From: Cyclobacterium marinum DSM 745
Lineage (GTDB): Bacteria > Bacteroidota > Bacteroidia > Cytophagales > Cyclobacteriaceae
DNA length: 64,000 nucleotides
Assembly: GCF_000222485.1 (NCBI RefSeq)
Contig: NC_015914.1
Location: forward strand, 5,252,001-5,316,000
Reading direction: 5' to 3'
Shown: in pieces, positions 45,631 to 54,348 of the stretch
Numbering within the stretch: the stretch's first letter is position 1
Layout: each line of letters opens with the position of its first letter
The notes under the pieces: model-generated
Database searches by the model: none
Seen by the model: the letters and a program-made list of their open reading frames with translations, nothing else
What the model was told of the DNA's origin: nothing
Position numbers and translations under genes: made by a program

Positions 45631-47517
45631 TTAAACAATAAAATCTAAATTTTCTGTAATCCGCTCCCCATTTTTATTCAAGTGGTTGATATAACGGTCA
45701 ATTCTTTTTTCAGCAAGCTTTAAATCAACATTGTTTAGGTTAATATTCAACAAATCGATAAACCATGGAATCTTCTCTTCTTGCTCAACATATTTCTTTA
45801 CAATGGCCTTGGCAATGGGAAGTGTAGTAGTCTTGGAAGCCTCATGAACATCTTTGCTATCGGCTACTAATAGCTTATGATATTCCTCTTCCAATAGCCT
45901 ATCGAATAATTCTTGGGTAAAAATAGCTCCCTGATTGACTCCTGAGATTTCATCAGCATCTGTAATTTCAGCCTTTTTGTGAAGCCACTCCCATAGGATA
46001 CTCAGTCGAATTTCACCTGTTGCCATATCTTCCATCAGGTAAAGGACATTATCATTCCCAAAAAAGTCAGCCGGTTTCAAAGCAGCCGCTTGCATGCCCT
46101 GCCCAAATGCATTGCCGTATTGCAAGCCAACACTTAATAGATTTCTTGCACCTCTAATTGTCCTAGGAGCAGAATCTAGGTGGATCAAGCCATCAGCATC
46201 TTCTTGAGTATAACTAAGCTTTTCAAAACTTCTTCCCATTTGGTTGGCTTTTCCTGACTTTTCCCAAACAGGGCGAACAATATGAACCATTTTCCAATGC
46301 GCTACCCATTTTCCACTTGCCCCTTCCTTAAGCTCTCTTTCTGCCCCGGCCAAAGCTTTCTCCATACTTGCACTTACACCTTCTGTAGATCCAACAGGTA
46401 TATTAGGTTCCATACCACCTTGCCACAAGGCATAGTTACCTTTGCTATCAGGTGTATTGACCGCTCTTCTTACCCTGTCTTCATAATTTTTCATGTATCC
46501 ATAAGTCATCCCTATGGATTCTATGTTAGGATTGATAAAGAACTGATCCCAAGCCATCGAATCTGAGACACTATTGATATAATCCCAACGACCTGTATTA
46601 AACCCAACAAAATGTTTTCCCAAAGCCGCCCTAATTTCCATTAGTTGGTATGTAGCTTCTAGCTGCTCTACCAAAACATAAACCTTTAGGGTACCATCTT
46701 CCATTCCCAAATGCTTTTCCAAAGCACTAATCATCCTGTTCCACAAGGCTGCTTCTTCTGCCGTTTGAATTTTGGGTAGATACAGCACTATGGAAGCACC
46801 AGCACCTATCAAAGCCTGAAAATTATTCACGACATAAAGCACCAAATCAGCAATGGAAGCCGAAAATGAAGCACCATTGCTTAACCGAATGTGTCGATCG
46901 TCTAAATGCAATCCTCTGGCTCTAAAAATCTTAGTGGTAAAGCCTAGCTGAGTTTTCCAATCAGTGATCTTTCCATGACCAAAAAAACTTTTACTCCAAT
47001 TGTTCATTCGGAAAGCTACTTCTTCGGCCACCGTCAAAAATATCGGTGAGTACTGAATAGCCAATTTAAGGTTTCTTTGATTGTCTAAGGACATGGTAGA
47101 CACTTGGCCTAAAGCATCTTCTCCATCAAACATCCACCCGTCAGCACCGGAAAGCAAGGCATAAGCTACATTCCGAATACTATTTTCTAAACTTGTATTG
47201 GGTTTGGCCCCTGGACCTGTACCCTGGATCCATTGTTGTTGAAGATCTTTAGGTATTTCGGCCCCTTCAAAATTTCCGGCTCTGGCATCAGATACCAAGA
47301 TATTGGTACCCGGAATATTGGTGTCCGGATTTAAAAATGTCAATTTACTTCCCTTTCGGCTTCGTTCTTTTCTCCTTCGTAACCGGATATTCATTAGTTT
47401 TTTTACTTCTTCATTAAAGGGAGCCATTATTGAAAGGGCTTCAATTACTCCGGGAGAAAAAACATCCTCATAGGTCTCTCTTAAATTATTCCTAATAATT
47501 ATTTCGGAATTGCTCAT
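45631..47517 (-). CDS. Malate synthase
   Basis: I place the start at 47517 (MSNSEIIIRNNLRETYEDVF, about 628 residues); an earlier ATG at 47721 would add 68 residues unlike the family. Malate synthase A landmarks are ADGWMFDGEDALGQVSTM, RARGLHLDDRHIRL, LPKIQTAEEAALWNRM, VLVEQLEATYQLMEIRAALG, VGFNTGRWDYINSVSDS, and the catalytic acid in LMEDMATGEIRLSILWEW. It joins glyoxylate and acetyl-CoA to malate. The glyoxylate source here is unclear since isocitrate lyase is not in the window. Confidence 0.88.
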   Translation of the reverse strand: MSNSEIIIRNNLRETYEDVFSPGVIEALSIMAPFNEEVKKLMNIRLRRRKERSRKGSKLTFLNPDTNIPGTNILVSDARAGNFEGAEIPKDLQQQWIQGTGPGAKPNTSLENSIRNVAYALLSGADGWMFDGEDALGQVSTMSLDNQRNLKLAIQYSPIFLTVAEEVAFRMNNWSKSFFGHGKITDWKTQLGFTTKIFRARGLHLDDRHIRLSNGASFSASIADLVLYVVNNFQALIGAGASIVLYLPKIQTAEEAALWNRMISALEKHLGMEDGTLKVYVLVEQLEATYQLMEIRAALGKHFVGFNTGRWDYINSVSDSMAWDQFFINPNIESIGMTYGYMKNYEDRVRRAVNTPDSKGNYALWQGGMEPNIPVGSTEGVSASMEKALAGAERELKEGASGKWVAHWKMVHIVRPVWEKSGKANQMGRSFEKLSYTQEDADGLIHLDSAPRTIRGARNLLSVGLQYGNAFGQGMQAAALKPADFFGNDNVLYLMEDMATGEIRLSILWEWLHKKAEITDADEISGVNQGAIFTQELFDRLLEEEYHKLLVADSKDVHEASKTTTLPIAKAIVKKYVEQEEKIPWFIDLLNINLNNVDLKLAEKRIDRYINHLNKNGERITENLDFIV

Positions 47518-48102
47518 CTCTAAAATTTCTTCTTGGTTATAGTTTAATGGATTCCCCTTACCTAGACCTCCACCTAGATGGTAAAAGGAATGATACTCAT
47601 AAATAAAATTAACTTCTTCTTTTAACAAGGGGTACATTAAAATAGAATGTGGATAGAAAACACAAATGAAGGAAAACCATACAGATGTATCTACCTCACT
47701 CCTTATTTTTTCATCACCCAATAAGCAGCTAATTAATAAATATCTATTAATAGAACCAAGGTATAAAAATTGCTCAAAGGAAAACCCAAGAAAACATAAA
47801 AACTATACAAATAAATTGTGTCGAATTTTTCAAAATAAATAAAAAAACAATATTTTATCCGAATAATTAAACCCGAAATGGACTATAAACAATCAGTCTC
47901 CCCCTAAACTTCCCTCAAAATCAGCCATTTAATTTTATTTTTAACCCTGCCTGTCTGCTGACAGTTTCACCAAGCAATGTTATGCTAAAACCTCTAAAAG
48001 GCCTGGATTATTTTTTTGATGACATCACTTTCTGATAGTGCTCAGGAAATCACATTACAAATCCTGATAAAATTGAAACTCCAGTTAAGTGAATACTATT
48101 AT
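47518..48102. other. Intergenic region upstream of malate synthase
   Basis: About 585 bases between malate synthase and the hydroxylase terminator. The 47518-47721 part is an open continuation of the malate synthase frame but encodes nothing family-like and may be leader. The rest is AT-rich with no gene recognised. The promoter of malate synthase should be here. Confidence 0.4.
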
Positions 48103-48137
48103 GAAATAAAAAGCCACGGGAAAACAACCCGTGGCTA
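48103..48137 (-). terminator. Terminator of the molybdenum hydroxylase operon
   Basis: On the reverse strand AGCCACGGG (48136-48128) pairs with CCCGTGGCT (48120-48112) around a seven-base loop and is followed by TTTTTATTT. It lies about 50 bases past the large-subunit stop. Confidence 0.9.
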
Positions 48138-48186
48138 ATCATACCATCTTTATTTTTTAAAACCATTATTGAATACAAAGACTTAC

Positions 48187-50343
48187 CTAAGCCGGACTGC
48201 CCAGATTAAAGTTATTTATGCCTTCCTGATTGATAAAGGGCTGATTTCTCATGCGTTGTCCGGACACTTTATAAATGGCATTGGCTACTGCTCCACCTGT
48301 TGGTGGAAGTGCGGGTTCTCCCAATCCTGTCGGATCAATTCCATTGTCAATAAAATGAGTTTCAATTTCAGGAATTTCTTTCATTCGAATCAAACGATAG
48401 CTATCAAAATTCTTTTGGTCAGCAACTCCATCTGTAAAGGTAAGATTGGCAAACATTGCATGTCCCATACCATCTAACATGCCACCCCTAACTTGTTGAT
48501 CTGCCCCGGTAGGATTAATCACAATTCCACAGTCTGTAACTGCGTAAATTTTATCCAATACAGCTTGACCATCTTTAATTTTGGCCTCGGCAACTTGGGC
48601 CACATAAGACCTATGGGAAAAATACACACTGAAGCCTTGAGAAACCCCTTCTTTTTTGCCCCAGTTAGACTTTTCTGCTACAGTCTTGATTACACCTTTC
48701 ATTCTGTCAATGTCATAATGAATTTCTCCAACCGGTCTTTCCTTGGCTTTGTCTAAAAGTCCTAACCTTAATTCAACGGGATCTTTGCCCATGGCTTCTG
48801 CAACTTCATCAAGAAATGACTGCTCTGCAAAAGCCAGAAAATTAGTTATTGGCGCACGCCAAGCATTGGTCGTTATCGGTGACTTATATTCTGCAGATCT
48901 TATTTCAAGGTTTTCAATGGCTCCTGCAGGAAAATTGTTTTCTCTTGTGGTATTTCCTGCATTTATTCCTGCACCACTCAATTTATAGCCAATCAATTCA
49001 TTTTTATCATTCAAGGCTGCTTCAAATCTATACTTAACAGCAGGTCTGTAGGCACCTCCTGTAATGTCATCTTCTCTCGACCATGTTAATTTTACAGGTG
49101 CTTTAAGCATTTTGGATAGTTCAACCGCTTCCTCTACAAAATCTGCCCTTAGCCTCCTACCAAAACCACCTCCCAATCGAGTTAATGCTACACTTACTTT
49201 CTCAGGATCAATTCCACAAATCTTTGCTGCAGCATTTCTAGCCCGATCCGGAGTTTGTGATGGACCTATTAACTCCACACTATCCTCCTTTACATTGGCA
49301 AAAAAGTTCATAGGTTCCATGGGGCTATGAGAGAGAAAAGGGCATTGATATTCACTTTTTATTATTCTTGAAGCACTTTTAAAAGCCGTCTTAACATCTC
49401 CATCCTTTCTCTTGACTTCACCGGCCCCGGAATTCAGTAACTCATCAAATTTCTTATCGTGAAAGGCTGTGGATTCCAAAGTACCTCCTATTGGCTCATA
49501 GGCTATTTTCAGTAGTTTTCTTGCTTTCATCAAAGGCCAAGTACCTTCTCCTATAACGGCTACGTTATCCTTAAATGTCAAAACATCCTTTACCCCTTTT
49601 ACTTTTTTCGCCGCTTCTGCATCCACTTGCTTCAGCTTCATGCCAAAGGGTGGTCTTTGAATCATGGCATGAAGCATATTTTCTCGGTATACATCCAATC
49701 CATACAAAGGTTGCCCGGTAAACATGGCATCATTGTCCACATTTTTGACTGCCGTACCAATGATTTTAAAATCATTAATATCCTTCAAAGCTACATTTTC
49801 CGGCACCGGCAGTGACGCTGCTTCAGTGGCAAGCTCACCATAGCTAAGTTTTTTTGATCCGTGAACAACATTGCCATTGTCTGTTGTCAGGGAAGATAGA
49901 GGTACCTCCAAGCGTTTTGCTGCAGCCTCCATGAGCATTTGTCTTGCTGTGGCGCCAGCCTGTCTTAGCCTTTGCCAAGAATGTGGCATGGCTCCTGAAC
50001 CTCCGGTTACCTGTCTGTCATATTTCTCAGTATCCAGAAAGGCCTGCTTTACCCTTACATTTGACCAATCAACATCCAATTCCTCTGCAACAATCATTGG
50101 GAAGGATGTTTTGATATTTTGACCCAATTCAGGATTGGGGGAATAAATTACTACATGGTTTGTCGGGGAAATAGAAAGAAAGCTATTGTAATTGATAGCT
50201 TTATCAAAAATCTCCTCATTGCTGACAACTTTCATTTTGGGAGAATCACAAGCCGACCAATTAAATCCAATCAGTAAACCACCACCTGCAGTTGCCGCGA
50301 TTTTTAAAAAATCCCTTCTGTTTGATTTTAGTGCTTTATCCAT
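48187..50343 (-). CDS. Xanthine dehydrogenase-family molybdopterin-binding subunit (IorB-like), Tat-exported
   Basis: A 718-residue large subunit. It starts with a twin-arginine signal (SNRRDFLKIAATAGGGLLIGF) ending near a possible Cys at 32. The catalytic part shows VTGGSGAMPHSWQRLRQAG, SQTPDRARNAAAKICGI and RLGGGFGRRLRADFVEEAVEL, and near the end GLGEPALPPTGGAVANAIY with the active-site Glu. The molybdenum cofactor enzyme hydroxylates aldehydes or N-heterocycles, isoquinoline 1-oxidoreductase being a known relative. It follows the [2Fe-2S] subunit by 2 bp; no cytochrome or FAD subunit is adjacent. Confidence 0.88.
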   Translation of the reverse strand: MDKALKSNRRDFLKIAATAGGGLLIGFNWSACDSPKMKVVSNEEIFDKAINYNSFLSISPTNHVVIYSPNPELGQNIKTSFPMIVAEELDVDWSNVRVKQAFLDTEKYDRQVTGGSGAMPHSWQRLRQAGATARQMLMEAAAKRLEVPLSSLTTDNGNVVHGSKKLSYGELATEAASLPVPENVALKDINDFKIIGTAVKNVDNDAMFTGQPLYGLDVYRENMLHAMIQRPPFGMKLKQVDAEAAKKVKGVKDVLTFKDNVAVIGEGTWPLMKARKLLKIAYEPIGGTLESTAFHDKKFDELLNSGAGEVKRKDGDVKTAFKSASRIIKSEYQCPFLSHSPMEPMNFFANVKEDSVELIGPSQTPDRARNAAAKICGIDPEKVSVALTRLGGGFGRRLRADFVEEAVELSKMLKAPVKLTWSREDDITGGAYRPAVKYRFEAALNDKNELIGYKLSGAGINAGNTTRENNFPAGAIENLEIRSAEYKSPITTNAWRAPITNFLAFAEQSFLDEVAEAMGKDPVELRLGLLDKAKERPVGEIHYDIDRMKGVIKTVAEKSNWGKKEGVSQGFSVYFSHRSYVAQVAEAKIKDGQAVLDKIYAVTDCGIVINPTGADQQVRGGMLDGMGHAMFANLTFTDGVADQKNFDSYRLIRMKEIPEIETHFIDNGIDPTGLGEPALPPTGGAVANAIYKVSGQRMRNQPFINQEGINNFNLGSPA

Positions 50344-50345
50344 GG

Positions 50346-50807
50346 TTATTTAATTTTTGATGAGGCCAATAAAACTGCTTCTTTGATACGGTGATACGTG
50401 CCGCACCTACACAGATTGGCATTCATCCCTTCTATTACTTCCTCCTCAGAAGGAGAAGGATTATTCTTTAGCATAGCTGCTGCTGTCATTATCTGCCCCG
50501 CCTGACAATAGCCACACTGAGCAACGTCTACTTCTTTCCAGGCTTGCTGTACCGGGTGATCTCCCGAGTCTGATAGTCCTTCAATCGTAGTGATTTTAGC
50601 ATCTCCAACAGATGCAATTGGTAGGCCACATGACCTAACAGCTGCATCATTAAGATGAACTGTACAAGCACCACATTGTGAAATTCCGCAAGAATATTTG
50701 GTTCCAACCAAACCTAGGTTGTCCCGAAGTACCCAAAGTAAAGGGGTATCCGAATCAACATCCACTTCATAGTTTTTGTTGTTGACTTGAATTTTGTAGT
50801 TCGCCAT
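50346..50807 (-). CDS. (2Fe-2S)-binding hydroxylase subunit (IorA-like)
   Basis: A 153-residue iron-sulfur subunit with two clusters. The plant-type cluster uses Cys residues in YSCGISQCGACTVHL and the upstream loop, and the second uses CGYCQAGQIM and NLCRCGTYHRI. It passes electrons from the molybdenum centre to an unknown acceptor. It lacks its own signal and is presumably exported with the Tat-carrying large subunit, which follows by 2 bp. Confidence 0.92.
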   Translation of the reverse strand: MANYKIQVNNKNYEVDVDSDTPLLWVLRDNLGLVGTKYSCGISQCGACTVHLNDAAVRSCGLPIASVGDAKITTIEGLSDSGDHPVQQAWKEVDVAQCGYCQAGQIMTAAAMLKNNPSPSEEEVIEGMNANLCRCGTYHRIKEAVLLASSKIK

Positions 50808-51080
50808 ATTAAATTAGGTATAGTTAATTTCTCCTTAAATTTTCAAACCCTTAAGTCCTTTTTCTATCCACCTTTTATCTCAATCATGGATTCAATTGCT
50901 TGCTTAAAGTAATATTTTAGATAGGTTTAGACAAATATTTAATTTCTCTAAGTATTGGAATCGCATAAAGAGAAGAAATAAAATTGATCAAGCCAATCTA
51001 TTTTTTTAAATGCCAATAGAGTTGGGTGATTTTAAATTTCGCATCTCTACTTAAACCCTTAAAATAAGCTGTTTATTCTT

Positions 51081-51147
51081 TTGTTATTGAAAAATAAATA
51101 ATTAAATTTTGAGGTACAATAAACCAACGCAATTTTTCTACCTCAAA
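51081..51147 (+). promoter_or_regulatory. Candidate promoter and operator for the muramidase operon
   Basis: TTG at 51081-51083 and TAAATTTTG at 51103-51111, separated by 19 bases, approximate a Bacteroidota promoter with one extra base in the -7 box. A perfect nine-base inverted repeat TTTGAGGTA (51108-51116) and TACCTCAAA (51139-51147) with a 22-base spacer overlaps the -7 box and the expected start. It could be an operator or a leader hairpin, ending 18 bases before the first gene. The remaining 50808-51080 has no gene. Confidence 0.5.
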
Positions 51148-51165
51148 CCCTAAATTATTATTTAA

Positions 51166-51969
51166 ATGAATAGATTACCGGGCTTACTGGTTTTGGCCGG
51201 GGTTATTTTACTTGTTCTTTTCTTTTATTCCAATCCTGAAGTATTGGACAAAATATGGTTATGGCTGGTTGGGTTTATAGGTTATTTAATCGTTCTACTT
51301 GGAAAAGGATATGAAAAAATTAAAGGTTTGTTTATAGAAAATAATCCTGCTCCTAATCCAACAACACCAAAGGAAAACATTAACCATAAAATTAAGCACT
51401 TAAAGGAAACCCAAGCTTCCGATCTGGAAAGTATTAAATCTTTGATTGAAAACGAAGATGTAGCAACAATTCCCGAGGCTTTGATAACTATTTTAAGATA
51501 TTTGGATGATGGGAATACAACATTGGGCCTTATGTTTATTCAAAAGAAATTTTTCGCCTACACCTTGGAAGATACTCACAGAGATGAGAAAGTCCCCGGA
51601 GGAACAAGAATTCCTGAGGGACATTATAAACTGGGAATCAATGAAAATCTCAGTCCTTTGACTCAAAGGTACAGAAATAGGTTCCCCTGGTTTTCACACC
51701 ATATTGAGATAAAAGAAATCCCTAATTATGACAAGGTTTATGTACATATAGGAAATTCCCATCGGGACACAGAAGGCTGTATTTTAATAGCCGACGGAGT
51801 GAATGCTGCCAGCACAGAAAAAATGATCCTACAGTCTCAGAAAGCTTACGAACGATTTTATAAAATGGTATTACCAAAGATAAATCAAAATGAGCCCTTG
51901 ACTATCAATATTCTAAATGAAAATTGGTTTGAAATACTTACAAAAAAGCAGCAACTAGTAAATGCCTAA
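51166..51969 (+). CDS. Membrane-anchored DUF5675 protein
   Basis: A 267-residue protein with two N-terminal helices (about 4-22 and 30-49) and a C-terminal DUF5675 domain (about 120-235). The domain has AYTLEDTHRDEKVPGGTRIP, HYKLGIN and VHIGNSHRDTEGCILIADGV, with His194 and Cys205 in the place of a possible active-site pair. DUF5675 occurs in phage-like and polymorphic proteins; function unproven. It leads a four-gene operon with a membrane muramidase, 37 bp away. Confidence 0.7.
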   Translation: MNRLPGLLVLAGVILLVLFFYSNPEVLDKIWLWLVGFIGYLIVLLGKGYEKIKGLFIENNPAPNPTTPKENINHKIKHLKETQASDLESIKSLIENEDVATIPEALITILRYLDDGNTTLGLMFIQKKFFAYTLEDTHRDEKVPGGTRIPEGHYKLGINENLSPLTQRYRNRFPWFSHHIEIKEIPNYDKVYVHIGNSHRDTEGCILIADGVNAASTEKMILQSQKAYERFYKMVLPKINQNEPLTINILNENWFEILTKKQQLVNA

Positions 51970-52006
51970 AGCATAATTTAAAAACAACTACTGACGAATT
52001 AATTCC

Positions 52007-53731
52007 ATGGAAAAAAGCCCCTCATCCGTCGAAAACCAAGACACTAAGTCTTCCTTTATATCAGAACGAAATTATTTGGTCATCCATATCATTTCTATAG
52101 TAGTAATCGCACTTGCTGCCCTGATATTTATTGTTCCGAGCATGGAAAATGCTAACCATGCTTTTGCGATCGGCTTTGTTATTATAGTAGCTTTAAGCTT
52201 TATTTATGGATTGATTGCAAGACATATAAGCCCTAAAGTAAAAGATAGGAATCCAAACTTTAATCCCTACCATACCTTTTTCTTTAAGGGAACAGTAATT
52301 CTTTCTGTTATCTTAGTCATTTTTGCGATACTCGGTGCCCTATTTGTTTACATTGAACACGACAATCTTTTTCAAGCGGTTGGCCTTGCAACAACGGTAA
52401 TCTGGATAGCTTTATTTTTAATTTACTTCATGTGGTCGGTTTATCATTACAATATAAATTATGGCTTGACAGACCAAGATTGGCAACGCATTTATGATTT
52501 CAGAGACATGCACAGCAAAGGCATTCCTGTAAAGCCATCAGACCTAGAAATGCCTGAGTACAATCCCTATAAAAGCCAAACTTTCGGTTTACCACCCGGC
52601 ACTGTAAGGGGTATGATCGCATTTACACTCTTAATGGGAGGTATGTCATTGTTGATCGTTAGCTTTGGTACTCAATATTCAGGAGTAGATGCAGCATTAT
52701 TGAGTCAACAATTTGAATTTTTTGAAACAGCTTTCCTAATGATGATTGCTTTCTATTTTGGAGACAAGTCTTTGAAATACCTACGTGAAAGGTGGGTACC
52801 CAAACAAAACAATGTCCAAACCGGAGGACAAGTACAAAACAACCAATCCGTAACTCAGGGAGACAATGCCATTGCTCCAATGGACAATCTCGAAATAGAC
52901 AATGCATATTTTGACAATGAGGACAGAATTTTTTCCCTTGAAAACGGCCTTCAAACTGAAGAAGTTTCACCTGCCAGCCAACAAAGATCTATGTTATCCA
53001 CCTCTTTTGAGGCGCAGCCCGAAATAAGTTTACAAAGAGAAGAGTATGTTCAAATCAAGGACAATACCAATAGTAAAATATTAAGCGATATGGACATAAG
53101 AATCGCATTGGATGAATTGGAAGCAGAAGAAAACCTTAAAATTAGTTTACCGGTAATCAAAGCATTAGTAAAGGTGGAATCTGCGGGTCGTGGACACCTG
53201 AGCGATGGTAGGGCAAAAATTTTATTTGAAGGACATAAGTTTTGGTATTGGCTCAAACAATTCGGAAAAGACCCGGAAGCATTAAGTGTAGGCAATGAAG
53301 ACATCATCTATAAAAAATGGACAAGAACCCATTACAGGGTCGGTATTAAAGAATATGACAGGTTGGAAGCAGCTAGGAAAATTGATCCAAAAGCGGCCAT
53401 ATATGCCACATCTTGGGGCTTGTTTCAAATTTTGGGTGAAAATATGGAACACAATATAAAATCACGAAATTATCAAGATGTAGAAGAATTTGAAGCCAAA
53501 CAGCATGAATCAGAGTATTACCATTTTTTAGATTTTCTTGCATTTATAAAAATCAAGAAAGTTCGTGGAAAAGCATTGATTGAGTATATCTCTGAGGCGA
53601 ATGAAGGAAATTACGATTGGGAATCTTTTGCCTATGGATACAATGGAAGTGGCTATAAAGTCAATGAGTATCATCTCAAAATGAAACACTTTTACGAGCA
53701 ATTCAAAAATGAGCACACATGGAAAGCTTAA
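52007..53731 (+). CDS. Six-helix membrane protein fused to an N-acetylmuramidase domain
   Basis: A 574-residue protein. Residues 21-256 hold six predicted membrane helices (about 22-42, 52-72, 92-117, 126-147, 198-220, 237-252). A Gln/Asn-rich linker (about 265-355) follows, then a C-terminal domain (about 360-574) of the PF11860/DUF3380 phage-endolysin muramidase type: LPVIKALVKVESAGRGHLSD with Glu391, RAKILFEGHKFWYWL, and the final YGYNGSGYKVNEYHLKMKHF. A phage-type muramidase tied to the inner membrane is unusual and should face the periplasm. It overlaps the next gene by 13 bases. Confidence 0.75.
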   Translation: MEKSPSSVENQDTKSSFISERNYLVIHIISIVVIALAALIFIVPSMENANHAFAIGFVIIVALSFIYGLIARHISPKVKDRNPNFNPYHTFFFKGTVILSVILVIFAILGALFVYIEHDNLFQAVGLATTVIWIALFLIYFMWSVYHYNINYGLTDQDWQRIYDFRDMHSKGIPVKPSDLEMPEYNPYKSQTFGLPPGTVRGMIAFTLLMGGMSLLIVSFGTQYSGVDAALLSQQFEFFETAFLMMIAFYFGDKSLKYLRERWVPKQNNVQTGGQVQNNQSVTQGDNAIAPMDNLEIDNAYFDNEDRIFSLENGLQTEEVSPASQQRSMLSTSFEAQPEISLQREEYVQIKDNTNSKILSDMDIRIALDELEAEENLKISLPVIKALVKVESAGRGHLSDGRAKILFEGHKFWYWLKQFGKDPEALSVGNEDIIYKKWTRTHYRVGIKEYDRLEAARKIDPKAAIYATSWGLFQILGENMEHNIKSRNYQDVEEFEAKQHESEYYHFLDFLAFIKIKKVRGKALIEYISEANEGNYDWESFAYGYNGSGYKVNEYHLKMKHFYEQFKNEHTWKA

Positions 53732-54348
53732 AAACGAAATTGCCCCATTTAGCCTTACTCGTTGGTAGTATAATCCTTTGTTGCATTACCGCTTGCAAAG
53801 AAGAAAAAAGAGGGTTGGTTATAGGGAAAATTCAACAAGCCAGTGACCTTGTAGTTACTGAATTTGTTGTAGACAAGGTCGTTTTCGGAAAGAAAGAAAA
53901 AAACATACTTTTTGTACCTGTAAATGAAGCCTCCTTTTTGGCTTACTCTAGGGCTAAAATTAAAACAGGAATCAACCTCGAGCGAATTAAAGAAGAGGAT
54001 ATTTTGATTGACGGGAACAAGATAACCCTTAATCTTCCTTCGATTGAGGTAATTAATTTCTCCTATCCTCCAGAAGATTTTATAGAAGATTCATTGGTTT
54101 CAAACCCAAAGCGTTTTTTGAACTCCATTAACCTGGAAGATCAGGAAACTTTCTTTAGGTTAGCAGAAATGGATATTAGGGATCAACTTCCCTATATGGG
54201 TTTGGTAGAAACAAGTCAAAACCATACCAGGAAATTGATGCATACATTGCTGAAAAACTTTGATTTTGAGGAAATTTTCATCCATTTCAAAAGTGATTCC
54301 TTGATAGTACGGCAAATTCAACTTTCAGACAACACCCTCAATCCATGA
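53719..54348 (+). CDS. DUF4230 lipoprotein
   Basis: A 209-residue protein with an N-terminal signal ending in a lipobox-like ILCCITAC (Cys26). The body matches DUF4230 in outline: KIQQASDLVVTEFVVDKVVFGK, then AYSRAKIKTGINLERIKEED and LNLPSIEVINFSYPPEDF. DUF4230 proteins are small membrane-attached proteins of unknown function. It overlaps the muramidase gene by 13 bases and the next gene by 4, so it is translationally coupled to both. Confidence 0.72.
   Translation: MESLKTKLPHLALLVGSIILCCITACKEEKRGLVIGKIQQASDLVVTEFVVDKVVFGKKEKNILFVPVNEASFLAYSRAKIKTGINLERIKEEDILIDGNKITLNLPSIEVINFSYPPEDFIEDSLVSNPKRFLNSINLEDQETFFRLAEMDIRDQLPYMGLVETSQNHTRKLMHTLLKNFDFEEIFIHFKSDSLIVRQIQLSDNTLNP

Noticed and set aside
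47518..47721. N-terminal extension of malate synthase
   Set aside because: In frame but unlike the family, containing a short hydrophobic patch; the ATG at 47517 starts a family-like sequence.
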